Assembly (NCBI GenBank): GCA_003864495.1
Contig: ML133402.1
Span: 640,614 to 704,613 of the forward strand
Reading direction: 5' to 3'
DNA: 64,000 nucleotides
Source of the DNA: Nemopilema nomurai
Lineage: Eukaryota; Cnidaria; Scyphozoa; Rhizostomeae; Rhizostomatidae
The translations under genes and the position numbers were made by a program. The notes beneath the pieces were generated by a model. The model was not told where the DNA came from. It was given only the letters and a program-made list of their open reading frames with translations, and searched no databases. Below are positions 14,368 through 23,600 of the stretch, piece after piece; the first letter of the stretch is position 1; every line of letters begins with the position of its first letter.

Positions 14368-14581
14368 ATGTTGTTTAGACCCCCGTTTAAACAGAGTTAA
14401 TCCCCCTCGTCATTCGCATTCCAGCCTCGCACTTATAGGTCGGGCGGTCAGACCGAGGCCGTTTATCCGGGACCCCCCTTAAGTAGGCGTTCCTACTCAC
14501 GCGTGCTCCTAGTGAGGCACGCATGGCCTTGGACTCGCCACAACCGTTTGTTGTGGCCTCGTAAGTTGTGCAAATCGCGTT
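14368..14581 (+). repeat. Shared left end (P), copy 1
   Basis: 214 bp matching 20102-20315 with one visible mismatch (CACGCGTG here, CACGCGGG there). The similarity begins exactly at the insertion edge and stops after AAATCGCGTT. It is GC-richer than the flanks and contains several short inverted repeats, including CGGTC-A-GACCG and the hairpin at 14537-14557. It also contains GTTAATCCCCCTC at 14396-14408, which weakly resembles the reverse complement of the right terminus (GTTAACCCCACCCTC). Confidence 0.9.
14537..14557. other. Hairpin in shared left end
   Basis: A perfect inverted repeat: GCCACAAC, five-base loop CGTTT, then GTTGTGGC. It is preserved in copy 2 near 20271-20291. Possibly a structural signal of the element; function unknown. 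Confidence 0.6.
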
Positions 14582-14895
14582 TATGGAAGCAAAGCAAGCA
14601 GAATGGGCATGTTGAGACTGTCGCAACGTCCTGGCTTTGCTGGGAATTCGTCCTCCATGACCAATGGGAATGTCGTCGACCCCGTGACCAAGTGGGCCTA
14701 GTCCTTCATCGTGCTATCGGGTGAGATCGTCTTTATTTAATCTTATCTGCCAGCTGTGGCACTGATAATTTTACGTGCTCTTGCGCCGTTGGGATGTATC
14801 GCCAATCTTAATTCTTGTGTTGGTCAGAAACCATATGTTGACTCGCCCGGAGTCACCAATCCAAATACCATTCATTTTGAAAGGATTGCTAGTGG

Positions 14896-14924
14896 TAGCT
14901 AAAGCAAGGCAACTCCTTTAGCTA
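14896..14924. other. 9-bp inverted repeat
   Basis: TAGCTAAAG and CTTTAGCTA are separated by 11 bases. The stem is perfect. No T-run follows immediately, so there is no reason to call it a terminator. Confidence 0.45.
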
Positions 14925-15137
14925 GATTCTTTAATTTCGGCAACTTGAGCACCAACTTTAGATTCTTGTGATGCCGGCTATTTTTTTTTTCCTTTTGTGG
15001 ATTCCTACCATACTTTGTACAAATGCCCCCCTTTTTTCCAAAGGCTTAAATGCCACTTTGTGGTTGTTTTTTGGTTTTGGCGTTGTAACTGAAGCAAAAT
15101 TAGCAACAACTATCTGGTTCTCTGTATTGTTCCCCTG

Positions 15138-15752
15138 CTAGACGGTCAGCCTGGTTAAGCAACAGAGTTTTTTCATATTGTTTGAACTTGAAATGTTCTC
15201 TCCAGCGACATAAAAGGACACAATCCGAGATGGATGTCCTTCAAAAGGCAAACTGGCTTGAAGTGTCATTGCTAAGTCCTTATTATCCAAGGACGCTCCT
15301 AACTCCTCATTTCGTTTTTTTGGCACTCAAACAGCTTCCTATTAGGGATCTGTATTTCGCCGCCATTCTGAAACTCCAGTTGATAATATTGGTTTCGAAT
15401 ACGCATTCTTTGCATACGTTAAACATTGGAACTGATCTGTTACGACTTTCCATGCTTCCTTCGCATTTTTCCCACCACCAAGAACAGGTTGCCCACGACA
15501 GCATCAGTGTTGCAGATTACCCAGCTTCCGCTAGACCTTTCCAATGCAGCTGACCTAACGATGTGAGCAACATGCTGTCCTGAGGTGCATATTTCCCACT
15601 GGTTAATGCGGACTCTCTCGAATACCTTGACCCGTTCTTCCGCACTGATGTCGTACCCCCATCCAAGAAGGTCTATTAAAGAGTATTCATAACACACAGG
15701 AACAGTTTTTGGTTGTCTTCCGACGTTTGCGTGCTCTGGGGAGTGTCAGATA
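15138..15752 (-). pseudogene. Possible decayed gene fragment, product unknown
   Basis: Read on the minus strand, three neighbouring open stretches look protein-like and abut each other. The first, stop to stop from about 15752 to 15440 (about 103 codons), contains VCYEYSLIDLLGWGYDISAE and HVAHIVRSAALERSSGSW. After two stops 21 bp apart (15440-15442 and 15419-15421) the same frame continues with YYQLEFQNGGEIQIPNRKLF. At a run of seven A (15315-15321 on the plus strand as T7) the reading shifts by one and continues with LPFEGHPSRIVSFYVAGE until a stop at 15138. Mixed charged and hydrophobic composition differs from the repeat-shadow frames. No domain is recognised. It could be a captured host exon, an ancient transposon gene or chance; an opposing plus-strand frame (15182-15553) is also open. 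Confidence 0.35.
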
Positions 15753-15807
15753 AAAAAGTATTTTACGTATGCGAGAGCTGGTTCCGCCTGTTTCCAGCTA
15801 TTGTGAA

Positions 15808-17402
15808 GCTTTGTTACCCCTTGATTATAATGAGCCTTAATTTTTAGGTCCTAATGGTGTCCTCCAGTTTTTCTCGTAACTTCTCACCAATTTCTTGCTA
15901 ATTTTTATCTATCAAGATCCTGCTGACCTTGGATGTTATGAATGCTCACCCCTGGATTATTATGAGCCCTAATTTTGAGTGCTAACTGTGTCATCCAGCA
16001 TTTTTACTCTTGCTAACCAATATCGGGCTAATTTGGCATATAAAGATCCAGCCGATCTTGCATGTTATGGGTGCTAGCTTTGTCACCCCCTGCTTAGTAT
16101 GAGCCTTCATTTTGAGCCCTAATTGTGTCAATCACCATTTTGTTATTGCTATTCAATACCAGGCTAATCTGGCATATAAAGATCTGGCTGATCTTGCATG
16201 TTATGGGTACTAGCCTTGTCACCCTTGCCCAGTATGAGCCTTAATTTTGAGTGCTAACTGTGTCAATCACCATTTTGTTATTGTATCAATACCAGGCTAA
16301 TTGCATATAAGATCTGGCTGATCTTGCATGTTATGGGTGCTAGCTTTGTCACCCTTGCTTAGTATGAGCCTTATTTTGAGTGCTAACGTGTCAATCACAT
16401 TTTGTTATTGCTATCAATACCTGGCTAATTTTTGCATATCAAGATCTGGCTGATCTTGCATGTTATGGGTGCTAGCTTTGTCACCCTGCTTAGTATGAGC
16501 CTTCATTTTTGAGTGCTAATTGTGTCAATCACATTTTTTGTTATTGCTATTCATTACCAGGCTAATTTGGCATATAAAGATCTGGCTGATCTTGCATGTT
16601 ATGGGTGCTAGCCTTGTCACCCTTGCCCAGTATGAGCCTTAATTTTGAGTGCTAACTGTGTCAATCACCATTTTGTTATTGCTAGTCAATACCTGGCTAA
16701 ATTTTTTTTTTTTTGCATATCAAGATCTGGCTGATCTTGCATGTTATGGGTGCTAGCTTTGTCACCCTTGCTTAGTATGAGCCTTCATTATGAGTGCTAA
16801 TGGTCAATCACATTTTGTTATTGCTATTCATTACCAGGCTAATTTGGCATATAAAGATCCAGCTGATCTTGCATGCGATGGGTGCTAGCTTTGTCACCCT
16901 TGCTTAGTATGAGCCTTAATTTTGAGTGCTGATTGTGTCAATCACCATTTTGTTATTGTTATTCAATACCAGGCTAATCTGGCAGATAAGGATCTGGCTG
17001 ATCTTGCATGTTATGGGTAGCTTTGTCACCCTTGCCTAGTATGAGCCTTAATTTTGAGTGCTAACTGTGTCAACCACCTTTTTGTTATTGCTAGTCAATA
17101 CCTGGCTAATTTTTTTTTTTTTTTTTCATATCAAGATCTGGCTGATCTTGCATGTTATGGGTGCTAGCTTTGTCACCCTTGCTTAGTATGAGCCTTCATT
17201 ATGAGTGCTAATGCAATCACATTTTTTGTTATTGCTATTCATTACCAGGCTAAATTGGCATATAAAGATCCAGCTGATCTTGCATGTTAGGGGGCTAGCT
17301 TTGTCACCCTGCCCATTATGAGCCTCATCCTGGCGAACTGTGTCACCCGGCAGTTTTGTAATTCCTAGACAGTACCTGGCTAAGTTTTTTGCGTGTAAGA
17401 CA
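15808..17402 (+). repeat. Minisatellite A, ~135-bp unit, about 12 copies
   Basis: Diverged tandem units carrying the marker GATCTTGCATGTTATGGGTG, followed by GTCACCC, AGTATGAGCC, GAGTGCTAACTGTGTCAATCAC and ACCAGGCTAATTTGGCATAT. The marker falls near 15926, 16055, 16191, 16321, 16453, 16589, 16734, 16866, 17001, 17145 and 17277, giving periods of 129-145 bp. Two units are longer because of poly-T expansions (near 16692-16714 and 17110-17126), and these alternate with normal units, hinting at a ~278-bp two-unit repeat. The leftmost units are the most diverged. Confidence 0.9.
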
Positions 17403-17543
17403 TAAGACTGAAGAGCTTTCATTTCAACCAACAAGAATTACAATTTAAGTTATGATTAATAAAAATAAAGACGAGTACATGAATTGGACTAGGTTACCAT
17501 AATTCTATGAAACCAAGTCATTAAATAGACGAAATTGAAAATC
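17403..17543. other. AT-rich spacer between minisatellites
   Basis: About 140 bp without repeat units, rich in A and T (for example ATTAATAAAAATAAAGACG). No gene or signal is recognised. Confidence 0.6.
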
Positions 17544-17854
17544 AGGTTATGGGTGCTCGGTGGATCTTGCATGTTAGGGGTGCTAACCGGGTCACCCAGC
17601 AGCGCGTAATTGCCAGCCAGCACCTGGCTAAGTGTTTGTGTAGCAAGATCCGGTTGATCTTGCATGTTATGGGTGCTAGCTGGGTCACCCAGCAGTGTTT
17701 GTGTAGCAAGATCCGGTTGACCTGGCATGTTATGGGTGCTAACTGGGTCACCCAGCAGTGTTTTGTGTAGCAAGATCCGGTTGATCTTGCATGTTATGGG
17801 TGCTAACTGGGGCACCCAGTATTGTTTGTGTAAACTGGGTCACCCAGCATGTGT
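17544..17854 (+). repeat. Minisatellite B, transitional 93/63-bp units
   Basis: The ATCTTGCATG-type marker lies at 17564, 17657, 17720 (changed to ACCTGGCATG) and 17784, giving one 93-bp unit followed by 63- and 64-bp units. The 93-bp unit carries everything found in both the 63-bp units and the downstream 58-bp units: GGTGCTAACCGGGTCACCCAGCAG, then GTAATTGCCAGCC, ACCTGGCTAA and GTAGCAAGATCC. The 63-bp units lack the central ~30 bp with GCCAGCC and ACCTGGCTA. Each contains CTGGG-TCA-CCCAG, a small hairpin. Confidence 0.85.
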
Positions 17855-19692
17855 AATTGCCAGCCGAGACTGGCTATGCTTTGTTTAAGCAAATTATGTG
17901 ATCTTGCTGAATGCCAGCCGAGACCTGGCTATGCTTTGTTTAAGCAAGATTGTGATCTTGCAGTGAATGCCAGCCGAGACCTGGCTATGCTTTAAGCAAG
18001 ATTATGTGATCTTGCAGTGAATGCCAGCCGAGACCTGGCTATGCTTTGTTTAAGCAAGATTACGTGATCTTGCAGTGAATGCCAGCCGAGACCTGGCTAT
18101 GCTTTGTTTAAGCAAGATTATGCGATCTTGCAGTGAATGCCAGCCGAGACCTGGCTATGCTTTGTTTTAAGCAAGATTATGCGATCTTGCAGTGAATGCC
18201 AGCCGAGACCTGGCTATGCTTTGTTTAAGCAAGATTATGTGATCTTGCAGTGAATGCCAGCCGAGACCTGGCTATGCTTTGTTTAAGCAAGATTATGATC
18301 TTGCAGTGAATGCCAGCCGAGACCTGGCTATGCTTTGTTTAAGCAAGATTATGATCTTGCAGTGAATGCCAGCCGAGACCTGGCTATGCTTTGTTTAAGC
18401 AAGATTATGCGATCTTGCAGTGAATGCCAGCCGAGACCTGGCTATGCTTTGTTTTAAGCAAGATTATGCGATCTTGCAGTGAATGCCAGCCGAGACCTGG
18501 CTATGCTTTGTTTAAGCAAGATTATGCGATCTTGCAGTGAATGCCAGCCGAGACCTGGCTATGCTTTGTTTAAGCAAGATTATGCGATCTTGCAGTGAAT
18601 GCCAGCCGAGACCTGGCTATGCTTTGTTTAAGCAAGATTATGCGATCTTGCAGTGAATGCCAGCCGAGACCTGGCTATGCTTTGTTTAAGCAAGATTATG
18701 CGATCTTGCAGTGAATGCCAGCCGAGACCTGGCTATGCTTTGTTTAAGCAAGATTATGCGATCTTGCAGTGAATGCCAGCCGAGACCTGGCTATGCTTTG
18801 TTTAAGCAAGATTATGCGATCTTGCAGTGAATGCCAGCCGAGACCTGGCTATGCTTTGTTTAAGCAAGATTATGCGATCTTGCAGTGAATGCCAGCCGAG
18901 ACCTGGCTATGCTTTGTTTAAGCAAGATTATGCGATCTTGCAGTGAATGCCAGCCGAGACCTGGCTATGCTTTGTTTAAGCAAGATTATGCGATCTTGCA
19001 GTGAATGCCAGCCGAGACCTGGCTATGCTTTGTTTAAGCAAGATTATGCGATCTTGCAGTGAATGCCAGCCGAGACCTGGCTATGCTTTGTTTAAGCAAG
19101 ATTATGCGATCTTGCAGTGAATGCCAGCCGAGACCTGGCTATGCTTTGTTTAAGCAAGATTATGCGATCTTGCAGTGAATGCCAGCCGGACCTGGCTATG
19201 CTTTGTTTAAGCAAGATTATGCGATCTTGCAGTGAATGCCAGCCGAGACCTGGCTATGCTTTGTTTAAGCAAGATTATGCGATCTTGCAGTGAATGCCAG
19301 CCGAGACCTGGCTATGCTTTGTTTAAGCAAGATTATGCGATCTTGCAGTGAATGCCAGCCGGACCTGGCTATGCTTTGTTTAAGCAAGATTATGCGATCT
19401 TGCAGTGAATGCCAGCCGAGACCTGGCTATGCTTTGTTTAAGCAAGATTATGCGATCTTGCAGTGAATGCCAGCCGGACCTGGCTATGCTTTGTTTAAGC
19501 AAGATTATGCGATCTTGCAGTGAATGCCAGCCGAGACCTGGCTATGCTTTGTTTAAGCAAGATTATGCGATCTTGCAGTGAATGCCAGCCGGACCTGGCT
19601 ATGCTTTGTTTAAGCAAGATTATGCGATCTTGCAGTGAATGCCAGCCGGACCTGGCTATGCTTTGTTTAAGCAAGATTATGCGATCTTGCAG
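17855..19692 (+). repeat. Minisatellite C, 58-bp unit, about 32 copies
   Basis: A homogenised tandem array. Each unit carries GCCAGCCGAGACCTGGC (a 5-bp stem with 7-base loop), then TATGCTTTGTTTAAGC, then GCAAGAT-TATGCG-ATCTTGC (a 7-bp stem with 6-base loop). The first units vary (TATGTG, TTGTG, ATTATGATC); from about 18530 onward units are almost identical. Five of the last nine or so units lack one base (GCCGGACC), making 57 bp. The last two consecutive 57-bp units create a 19-residue periodic open frame, which is not evidence of a gene. Confidence 0.95.
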
Positions 19693-19784
19693 CTTCTGCT
19701 CTGCCAGTCTCCTTGTCTTTGGTCTGCTCTACGTTATATTCCACTTCTTCTTCTCCCCCTTCCTCTACTCTCTCCTCACCTTCG
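19691..19784 (+). other. Pyrimidine-rich tract after the 58-bp array
   Basis: About 90 bp dominated by C and T, including CTTCTTCTTCTCCCCCTTCC. A comparable CT-rich stretch (20316-20365) occupies the equivalent place, upstream of the shared right end, in element 2. Confidence 0.6.
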
Positions 19785-19875
19785 GTGGGTGGGTCCCCGG
19801 GCCACATAGGTTTTAAGTAGAGGATAGTAGATTTTAGAGGTCGGTGTCTGGTGGGAACACAAAGTGTGTTCTGTG
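19785..19875. other. Pre-terminal segment of element 1 with hairpin
   Basis: A unique stretch between the pyrimidine tract and the shared right end. It contains GAACACA-AAG-TGTGTTC at 19855-19871, a perfect 7-bp stem with a 3-base loop, followed by GTGGGCGGG at the start of the shared end. Element 2 lacks it. No gene is seen. Confidence 0.5.
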
Positions 19876-20098
19876 GGCGGGAATATGATTCCCAGTGGTG
19901 ACACCGACATAAAAGAATCGGTATTATCCAGGCAGTAGAAGGGCTGGTGCACCTAGCAAGCCCACTTCCTGGAATCTTAGCTTAGGACTTAGGGCCTTGG
20001 AGTAAATGGGGCAAGACATGTTGGGTTATAGTCATAAGTCAGTTAAATTAATATTATTGTCTTGGAATGTATTGTTTTTCGATGTAAGAGGGTGGGGT
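19876..20098 (+). repeat. Shared right end (Q), copy 1
   Basis: 223 bp identical, as far as I can read, to 20413-20635. It opens with the hairpin GGGAAT-ATG-ATTCCC (19879-19893), followed by a second possible stem ACCGA...TCGGT (19903-19922), then an AT-rich part ending GATGTAAGAGGGTGGGGT. TAA follows. Confidence 0.9.
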
Positions 20099-20101
20099 TA
20101 A
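20099..20101. repeat. TAA between elements 1 and 2
   Basis: A single TAA separates the right end of element 1 from the left end of element 2. It is the same triplet found at the outer edges. Confidence 0.75.
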
Positions 20102-20315
20102 ATGTTGTTTAGACCCCCGTTTAAACAGAGTTAATCCCCCTCGTCATTCGCATTCCAGCCTCGCACTTATAGGTCGGGCGGTCAGACCGAGGCCGTTTAT
20201 CCGGGACCCCCCTTAAGTAGGCGTTCCTACTCACGCGGGCTCCTAGTGAGGCACGCATGGCCTTGGACTCGCCACAACCGTTTGTTGTGGCCTCGTAAGT
20301 TGTGCAAATCGCGTT
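20102..20315 (+). repeat. Shared left end (P), copy 2
   Basis: Matches 14368-14581 with one mismatch, and diverges after AAATCGCGTT. Confidence 0.9.
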
Positions 20316-20412
20316 CCCACCCTCCCACCCTCTTCTTCTGCCCTACCTCGTTCTTCCACCTTGCTGTCATTCTATTCCCGAGGACCTTTTCGTCTTACGG
20401 GCAGGTGCATCA
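20316..20412. other. Private interior of element 2
   Basis: 97 bp, pyrimidine-rich at first (CCCACCCTCCCACCCTCTTC), then CGAGGACCTTTTCGTCTTACGG. No open frame of note. Confidence 0.6.
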
Positions 20413-20635
20413 GGCGGGAATATGATTCCCAGTGGTGACACCGACATAAAAGAATCGGTATTATCCAGGCAGTAGAAGGGCTGGTGCACCTAGCAAGCCC
20501 ACTTCCTGGAATCTTAGCTTAGGACTTAGGGCCTTGGAGTAAATGGGGCAAGACATGTTGGGTTATAGTCATAAGTCAGTTAAATTAATATTATTGTCTT
20601 GGAATGTATTGTTTTTCGATGTAAGAGGGTGGGGT
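20413..20635 (+). repeat. Shared right end (Q), copy 2
   Basis: Identical to 19876-20098 as far as I can read, including the hairpin at 20416-20430. Confidence 0.9.
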
Positions 20636-20638
20636 TAA
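20636..20638. repeat. TAA target duplication, right edge of element 2
   Basis: After TAA the satellite resumes with CGAGGCTAAAGTTTTTAGC, the exact continuation of the monomer broken at 14367. Confidence 0.75.
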
Positions 20639-23600
20639 CGAGGCTAAAGTTTTTAGCACCAAAACGAGTTTAGCATGGAAACGAGGGAAGGACGAAAACG
20701 GGGCTAAAAGAAAACGAGGCTAGGTCTTTTAGCACAAAGCGAAACGAGACTAGGGTTTTAGCACCAAAATGAGGCTAGCATTGAAAGAGGCAAGGACACA
20801 AACGAGGCTAAAATGAAAACAAGGCTATGGTCTTTAGCACCATATCGAGGCTAGCACGGAAACGAGGCAAGGAAAACAGGGCTACACGAAAACGAGGCTG
20901 AATATTTTAGCACCAAGTCGAGGCTAGCATGGAAACGAGGCAAGGACGAAAAAAAGCAAAAACCAAAACGAGGCTGGGGTTTTTAGCAATAAAACGAGGC
21001 TAGCATGGAAACGAGGGAAGGATGAAAACGAGGCTAAATGGGAAATTGTGACTTTGGTTTTAGCACTAAAACGAGTTTAGCATGGAAACGAGGGAAGGAC
21101 GAAAACGGGGCTAAAAGATAACGAGGCTAGGTCTTTTAGCACAAAGCGAAAACGAGACTAGGGTTTTAGCACCAAAATGAGGCTAGCATTGAAAAGAGGC
21201 AAGGACACAAACGAGGCTAAAATGAAAACAAGGCTATGGTCTTTAGCACCATATCGAGGCTAGCACGGAAACGAGGCAAGGAAGAAAACAGGGCTACACG
21301 AAAACGAGGCTGAATATTTTAGCACCAAGTCGAGGCTAGCATGGAAACGAGGCAAGGACGAAAACAAGGCCAAAACCAAAAACGAGGCTGGGGTTTTTAG
21401 CAATAAAACGAGGCTAGCATGGAAACGAGGGAAGGACGAAAACGAGGCTAAATGGGAAATTGTGACTGTGGTTTTTAGCACCAAAACAAGTTTAGCATGG
21501 AAACGAGGCAAGGACGAAAACGAGGCTAAATTGATAACGAGGCTGAAGTTTTTAGCACCAAAACGAGTTTAGCATGGAAACGAGGGAAGGACGAAAAGGG
21601 GGCTAAAAGAAAACGAGGCTAGGTCTTTTAGCACAAAGCGAAAACGAGACTAGGGTTTTGGCACCAAAATGAGGCTAGCATTGAAAAGAGGCAAGGACAC
21701 AAACAGGGCTTAAACCAAAATGAGGTTAGGTCTCTTAGCACCAACTTGAGGCTAGCATGCAAACGAGGCTAGGACAAAAGCAGGGCTGAAGCAAAAACGA
21801 GGATTAAGTTTTTAGCACCAAAACGAGGCTAGCATAGAAACGAGGCTTGGACAAAAACGAGGCAAAACCGAAAACGATACTAGGGCTTTTAGCACCAAAT
21901 AGAGTTAGGCATGGAAACGAGAGAGGGAAAATAATGAAATTAAAACGAAAACGAGTCTGTGGTTTTTAGCACCAAAACGAGTCTAGCATGGAAACGAGGC
22001 ATGGCGAAAACGAGGCTAGAACGAAAACGAGATTGAAGTTTTTAGCACCAAAACGAGTCTGGCATGAAAACGAGGCAAGGAGGAAAACAAGGCCAAAACC
22101 AAAACGAGGCTGGGGTTTTTAGCACTAAAACGAGTCTAGCATGGAAACGAGGGAAGGACGAAAACGAGGCTAAAGGGAAAACGTGACTGTGGTTTTGAGC
22201 ACCAAAACGAGTTTAGCATGGAAACGAGGCATGGACGAAAAAGAGGCTAAAACGAAAACGAGGCTGGGGTTTTAGCACCAAAACAAGGCTAGCATGGAAA
22301 CGAGGCAAGAGCAAAACAAGGCTGAAGCGAGAACGAGGCTCAAGTTTTTAGCACCAAAACGAGTCTAGCATGGAAACGAGGACAGGACGAAAGCGAAGCA
22401 AAAAGAAAATGAGGCTGGAGTTTTTAGCACCAAAACGAGTCTGGCATGAAAACGAGGCAAGGAGGAAAACAAGGCCAAAACCAAAACGAGGCTGGGGTTT
22501 TTAGCACTAAAACGAGTCTAGCATGGAATCGAGGCAAGGAAGAAAACGAGGCTAAAGGGAAAACGAGGCTGGGGTTTTTAGCACTGAAACGAGGCTAGCA
22601 TGGAAACGAGGGAAGGACGAAAATGAGGCTAAAACAAAAATGAGGCTGGGGTTTTTAGCACCAAAACGACTCTGGCATGAAAAGGAGGCAAGGACGAAAA
22701 CAAGGCCAAAACAAAAACAAGGCTGGGGTTTTTAGCACTAAAACGAGGCTATCATGGAAACGAGGGAAGGACGAAAACGGGGCTAAAAGAAAACGAGGCT
22801 AGGTCTTTTAGCACAAAGCGAAAACGAGACAAGGGTTTTGGCATCAAAATGAGGCTAGCATTGAAAAGAGGCAAGGACAAAAACGAGGCTAAAATGAAAA
22901 CAAGGCTGTGGTCTTTAGCACCATATCGAGGCTAGCACGGAAAGGAGGCAAGGAAGAAAACAGGGCTACACGAAAACGAGGCTGAATATTTTAGCACCAA
23001 GTCGAGGCTAGCATGGAAACGAGGCAAGGACGAAAACAAGGCCAAAACCAAAAACGAGGCTGGGGTTTTTAGCAATAAAACGAGGCTAGCATGGAAACGA
23101 GGGAAGGACGAAAACGAGGCTAAATGGGAAATTGTGACTGTGGTTTTTAGCACCAAAACGAGTTTAGCATGGAAACGAGGCAAGGACGAAAACGAGGCTA
23201 AATTGATAACGAGGCTGAAGTTTTTAGCACCAAAACGAGTTTAGCATGGAAACGAGGGAAGGACGAAAAGGGGGCTAAAAGAAAACGAGGCTAGGTCTTT
23301 TAGCACAAAGCGAAAACGAGACTAGGGTTTTGGCACCAAAATGAGGCTAGCATTGAAAAGAGGCAAGGACACAAACAGGGCTTAAACCAAAATGAGGTTA
23401 GGTCTCTTAGCACCAACTTGAGGCTAGCATGCAAACGAGGCTAGGACAAAAGCGGGGCTGAAGCAAAAACGAGGATTAAGTTTTTAGCACCAAAACGAGG
23501 CTAGCATAGAAACGAGGCTTGGACAAAAACGAGGCAAAACCGAAAACGAAGCTAGGGCTTTTAGCACCAAATAGAGTTAGGCATGGAAACGAGAGAGGGA

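Larger units (their letters stand above)
14582..15807. other. Unique interior of element 1
   Basis: About 1.2 kb with no tandem repeat and no counterpart in element 2. It includes a T10 tract (14981-14990), a C/T run near 15025-15038, a hairpin (14896-14924) and, on the minus strand between 15138 and 15752, a possible broken coding fragment. The first 550 bp have no convincing frame. It could be captured host DNA or remnants of an autonomous ancestor. Confidence 0.6.
14368..20098 (+). mobile_element. Element 1: 5.73-kb non-autonomous mobile element, unclassified
   Basis: A 5731-bp insertion in the satellite, flanked by TAA on both sides. Its first 214 bp and last 223 bp are shared with the adjacent 534-bp element 2, which marks both ends as belonging to one family. 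The interior holds about 1.2 kb of unique DNA with a possible decayed coding fragment, three related tandem arrays (about 135, 93/63 and 58 bp units) and a pyrimidine-rich tract. There is no transposase, reverse transcriptase or integrase frame. Clear terminal inverted repeats are absent; the left end begins ATGTTGTTTAGACCCCC and the right end is GAGGGTGGGGT. A 3-bp TAA duplication is known for PIF/Harbinger elements (TWA), but the ends do not support that assignment. A composite formed by recombination cannot be excluded. Orientation is nominal. Confidence 0.7.
20102..20635 (+). mobile_element. Element 2: 534-bp short form of the same family
   Basis: It consists of the 214-bp shared left end, a 97-bp interior unrelated to that of element 1 apart from CT-richness, and the 223-bp shared right end. 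TAA is on both sides. Size and structure are those of a miniature non-autonomous element, yet there are no obvious terminal inverted repeats, so a classical MITE label is not supported. Its head-to-tail position directly after element 1 could reflect insertion into the TAA at the end of element 1, tandem transposition from a circular or rolling intermediate, or recombination. Confidence 0.75.

Noticed and set aside
15182..15553. Plus-strand open frame of about 123 codons
   Set aside because: It overlaps the minus-strand fragment that looks more protein-like, begins at a non-ATG codon, and has no recognisable domain. I keep it only as the alternative reading.
15100..15800. Hammerhead ribozyme (retrozyme-like) motif near ACTGATG
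   Set aside because: The CTGATGT at about 15644 lacks the CTGANGA core and a partnering GAAA strand.
19520..19816. Open frame with a 19-residue periodic peptide and a hydrophobic tail
   Set aside because: It exists because a few 58-bp units lost one base and became 57 bp; the tail comes from the CT-rich tract. There is no independent sign of coding.
14368..20635. LTR retrotransposon with 5' and 3' LTRs
   Set aside because: The left copy has only the first 214 bp of the 534-bp unit, ends are not TG...CA, there is no 4-6 bp target duplication, primer-binding site or gag-pol trace. A heavily rearranged remnant cannot be fully excluded.
14368..20635. piggyBac-type TTAA target site
   Set aside because: TTAA is present at the junction and right edge, but the left edge reads ATAA and the empty site reads GATAA, so only TAA is duplicated.
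14368..20635. Helitron
   Set aside because: There is no 5' TC, no 3' CTRR with a preceding hairpin, and insertion is not between A and T without duplication.
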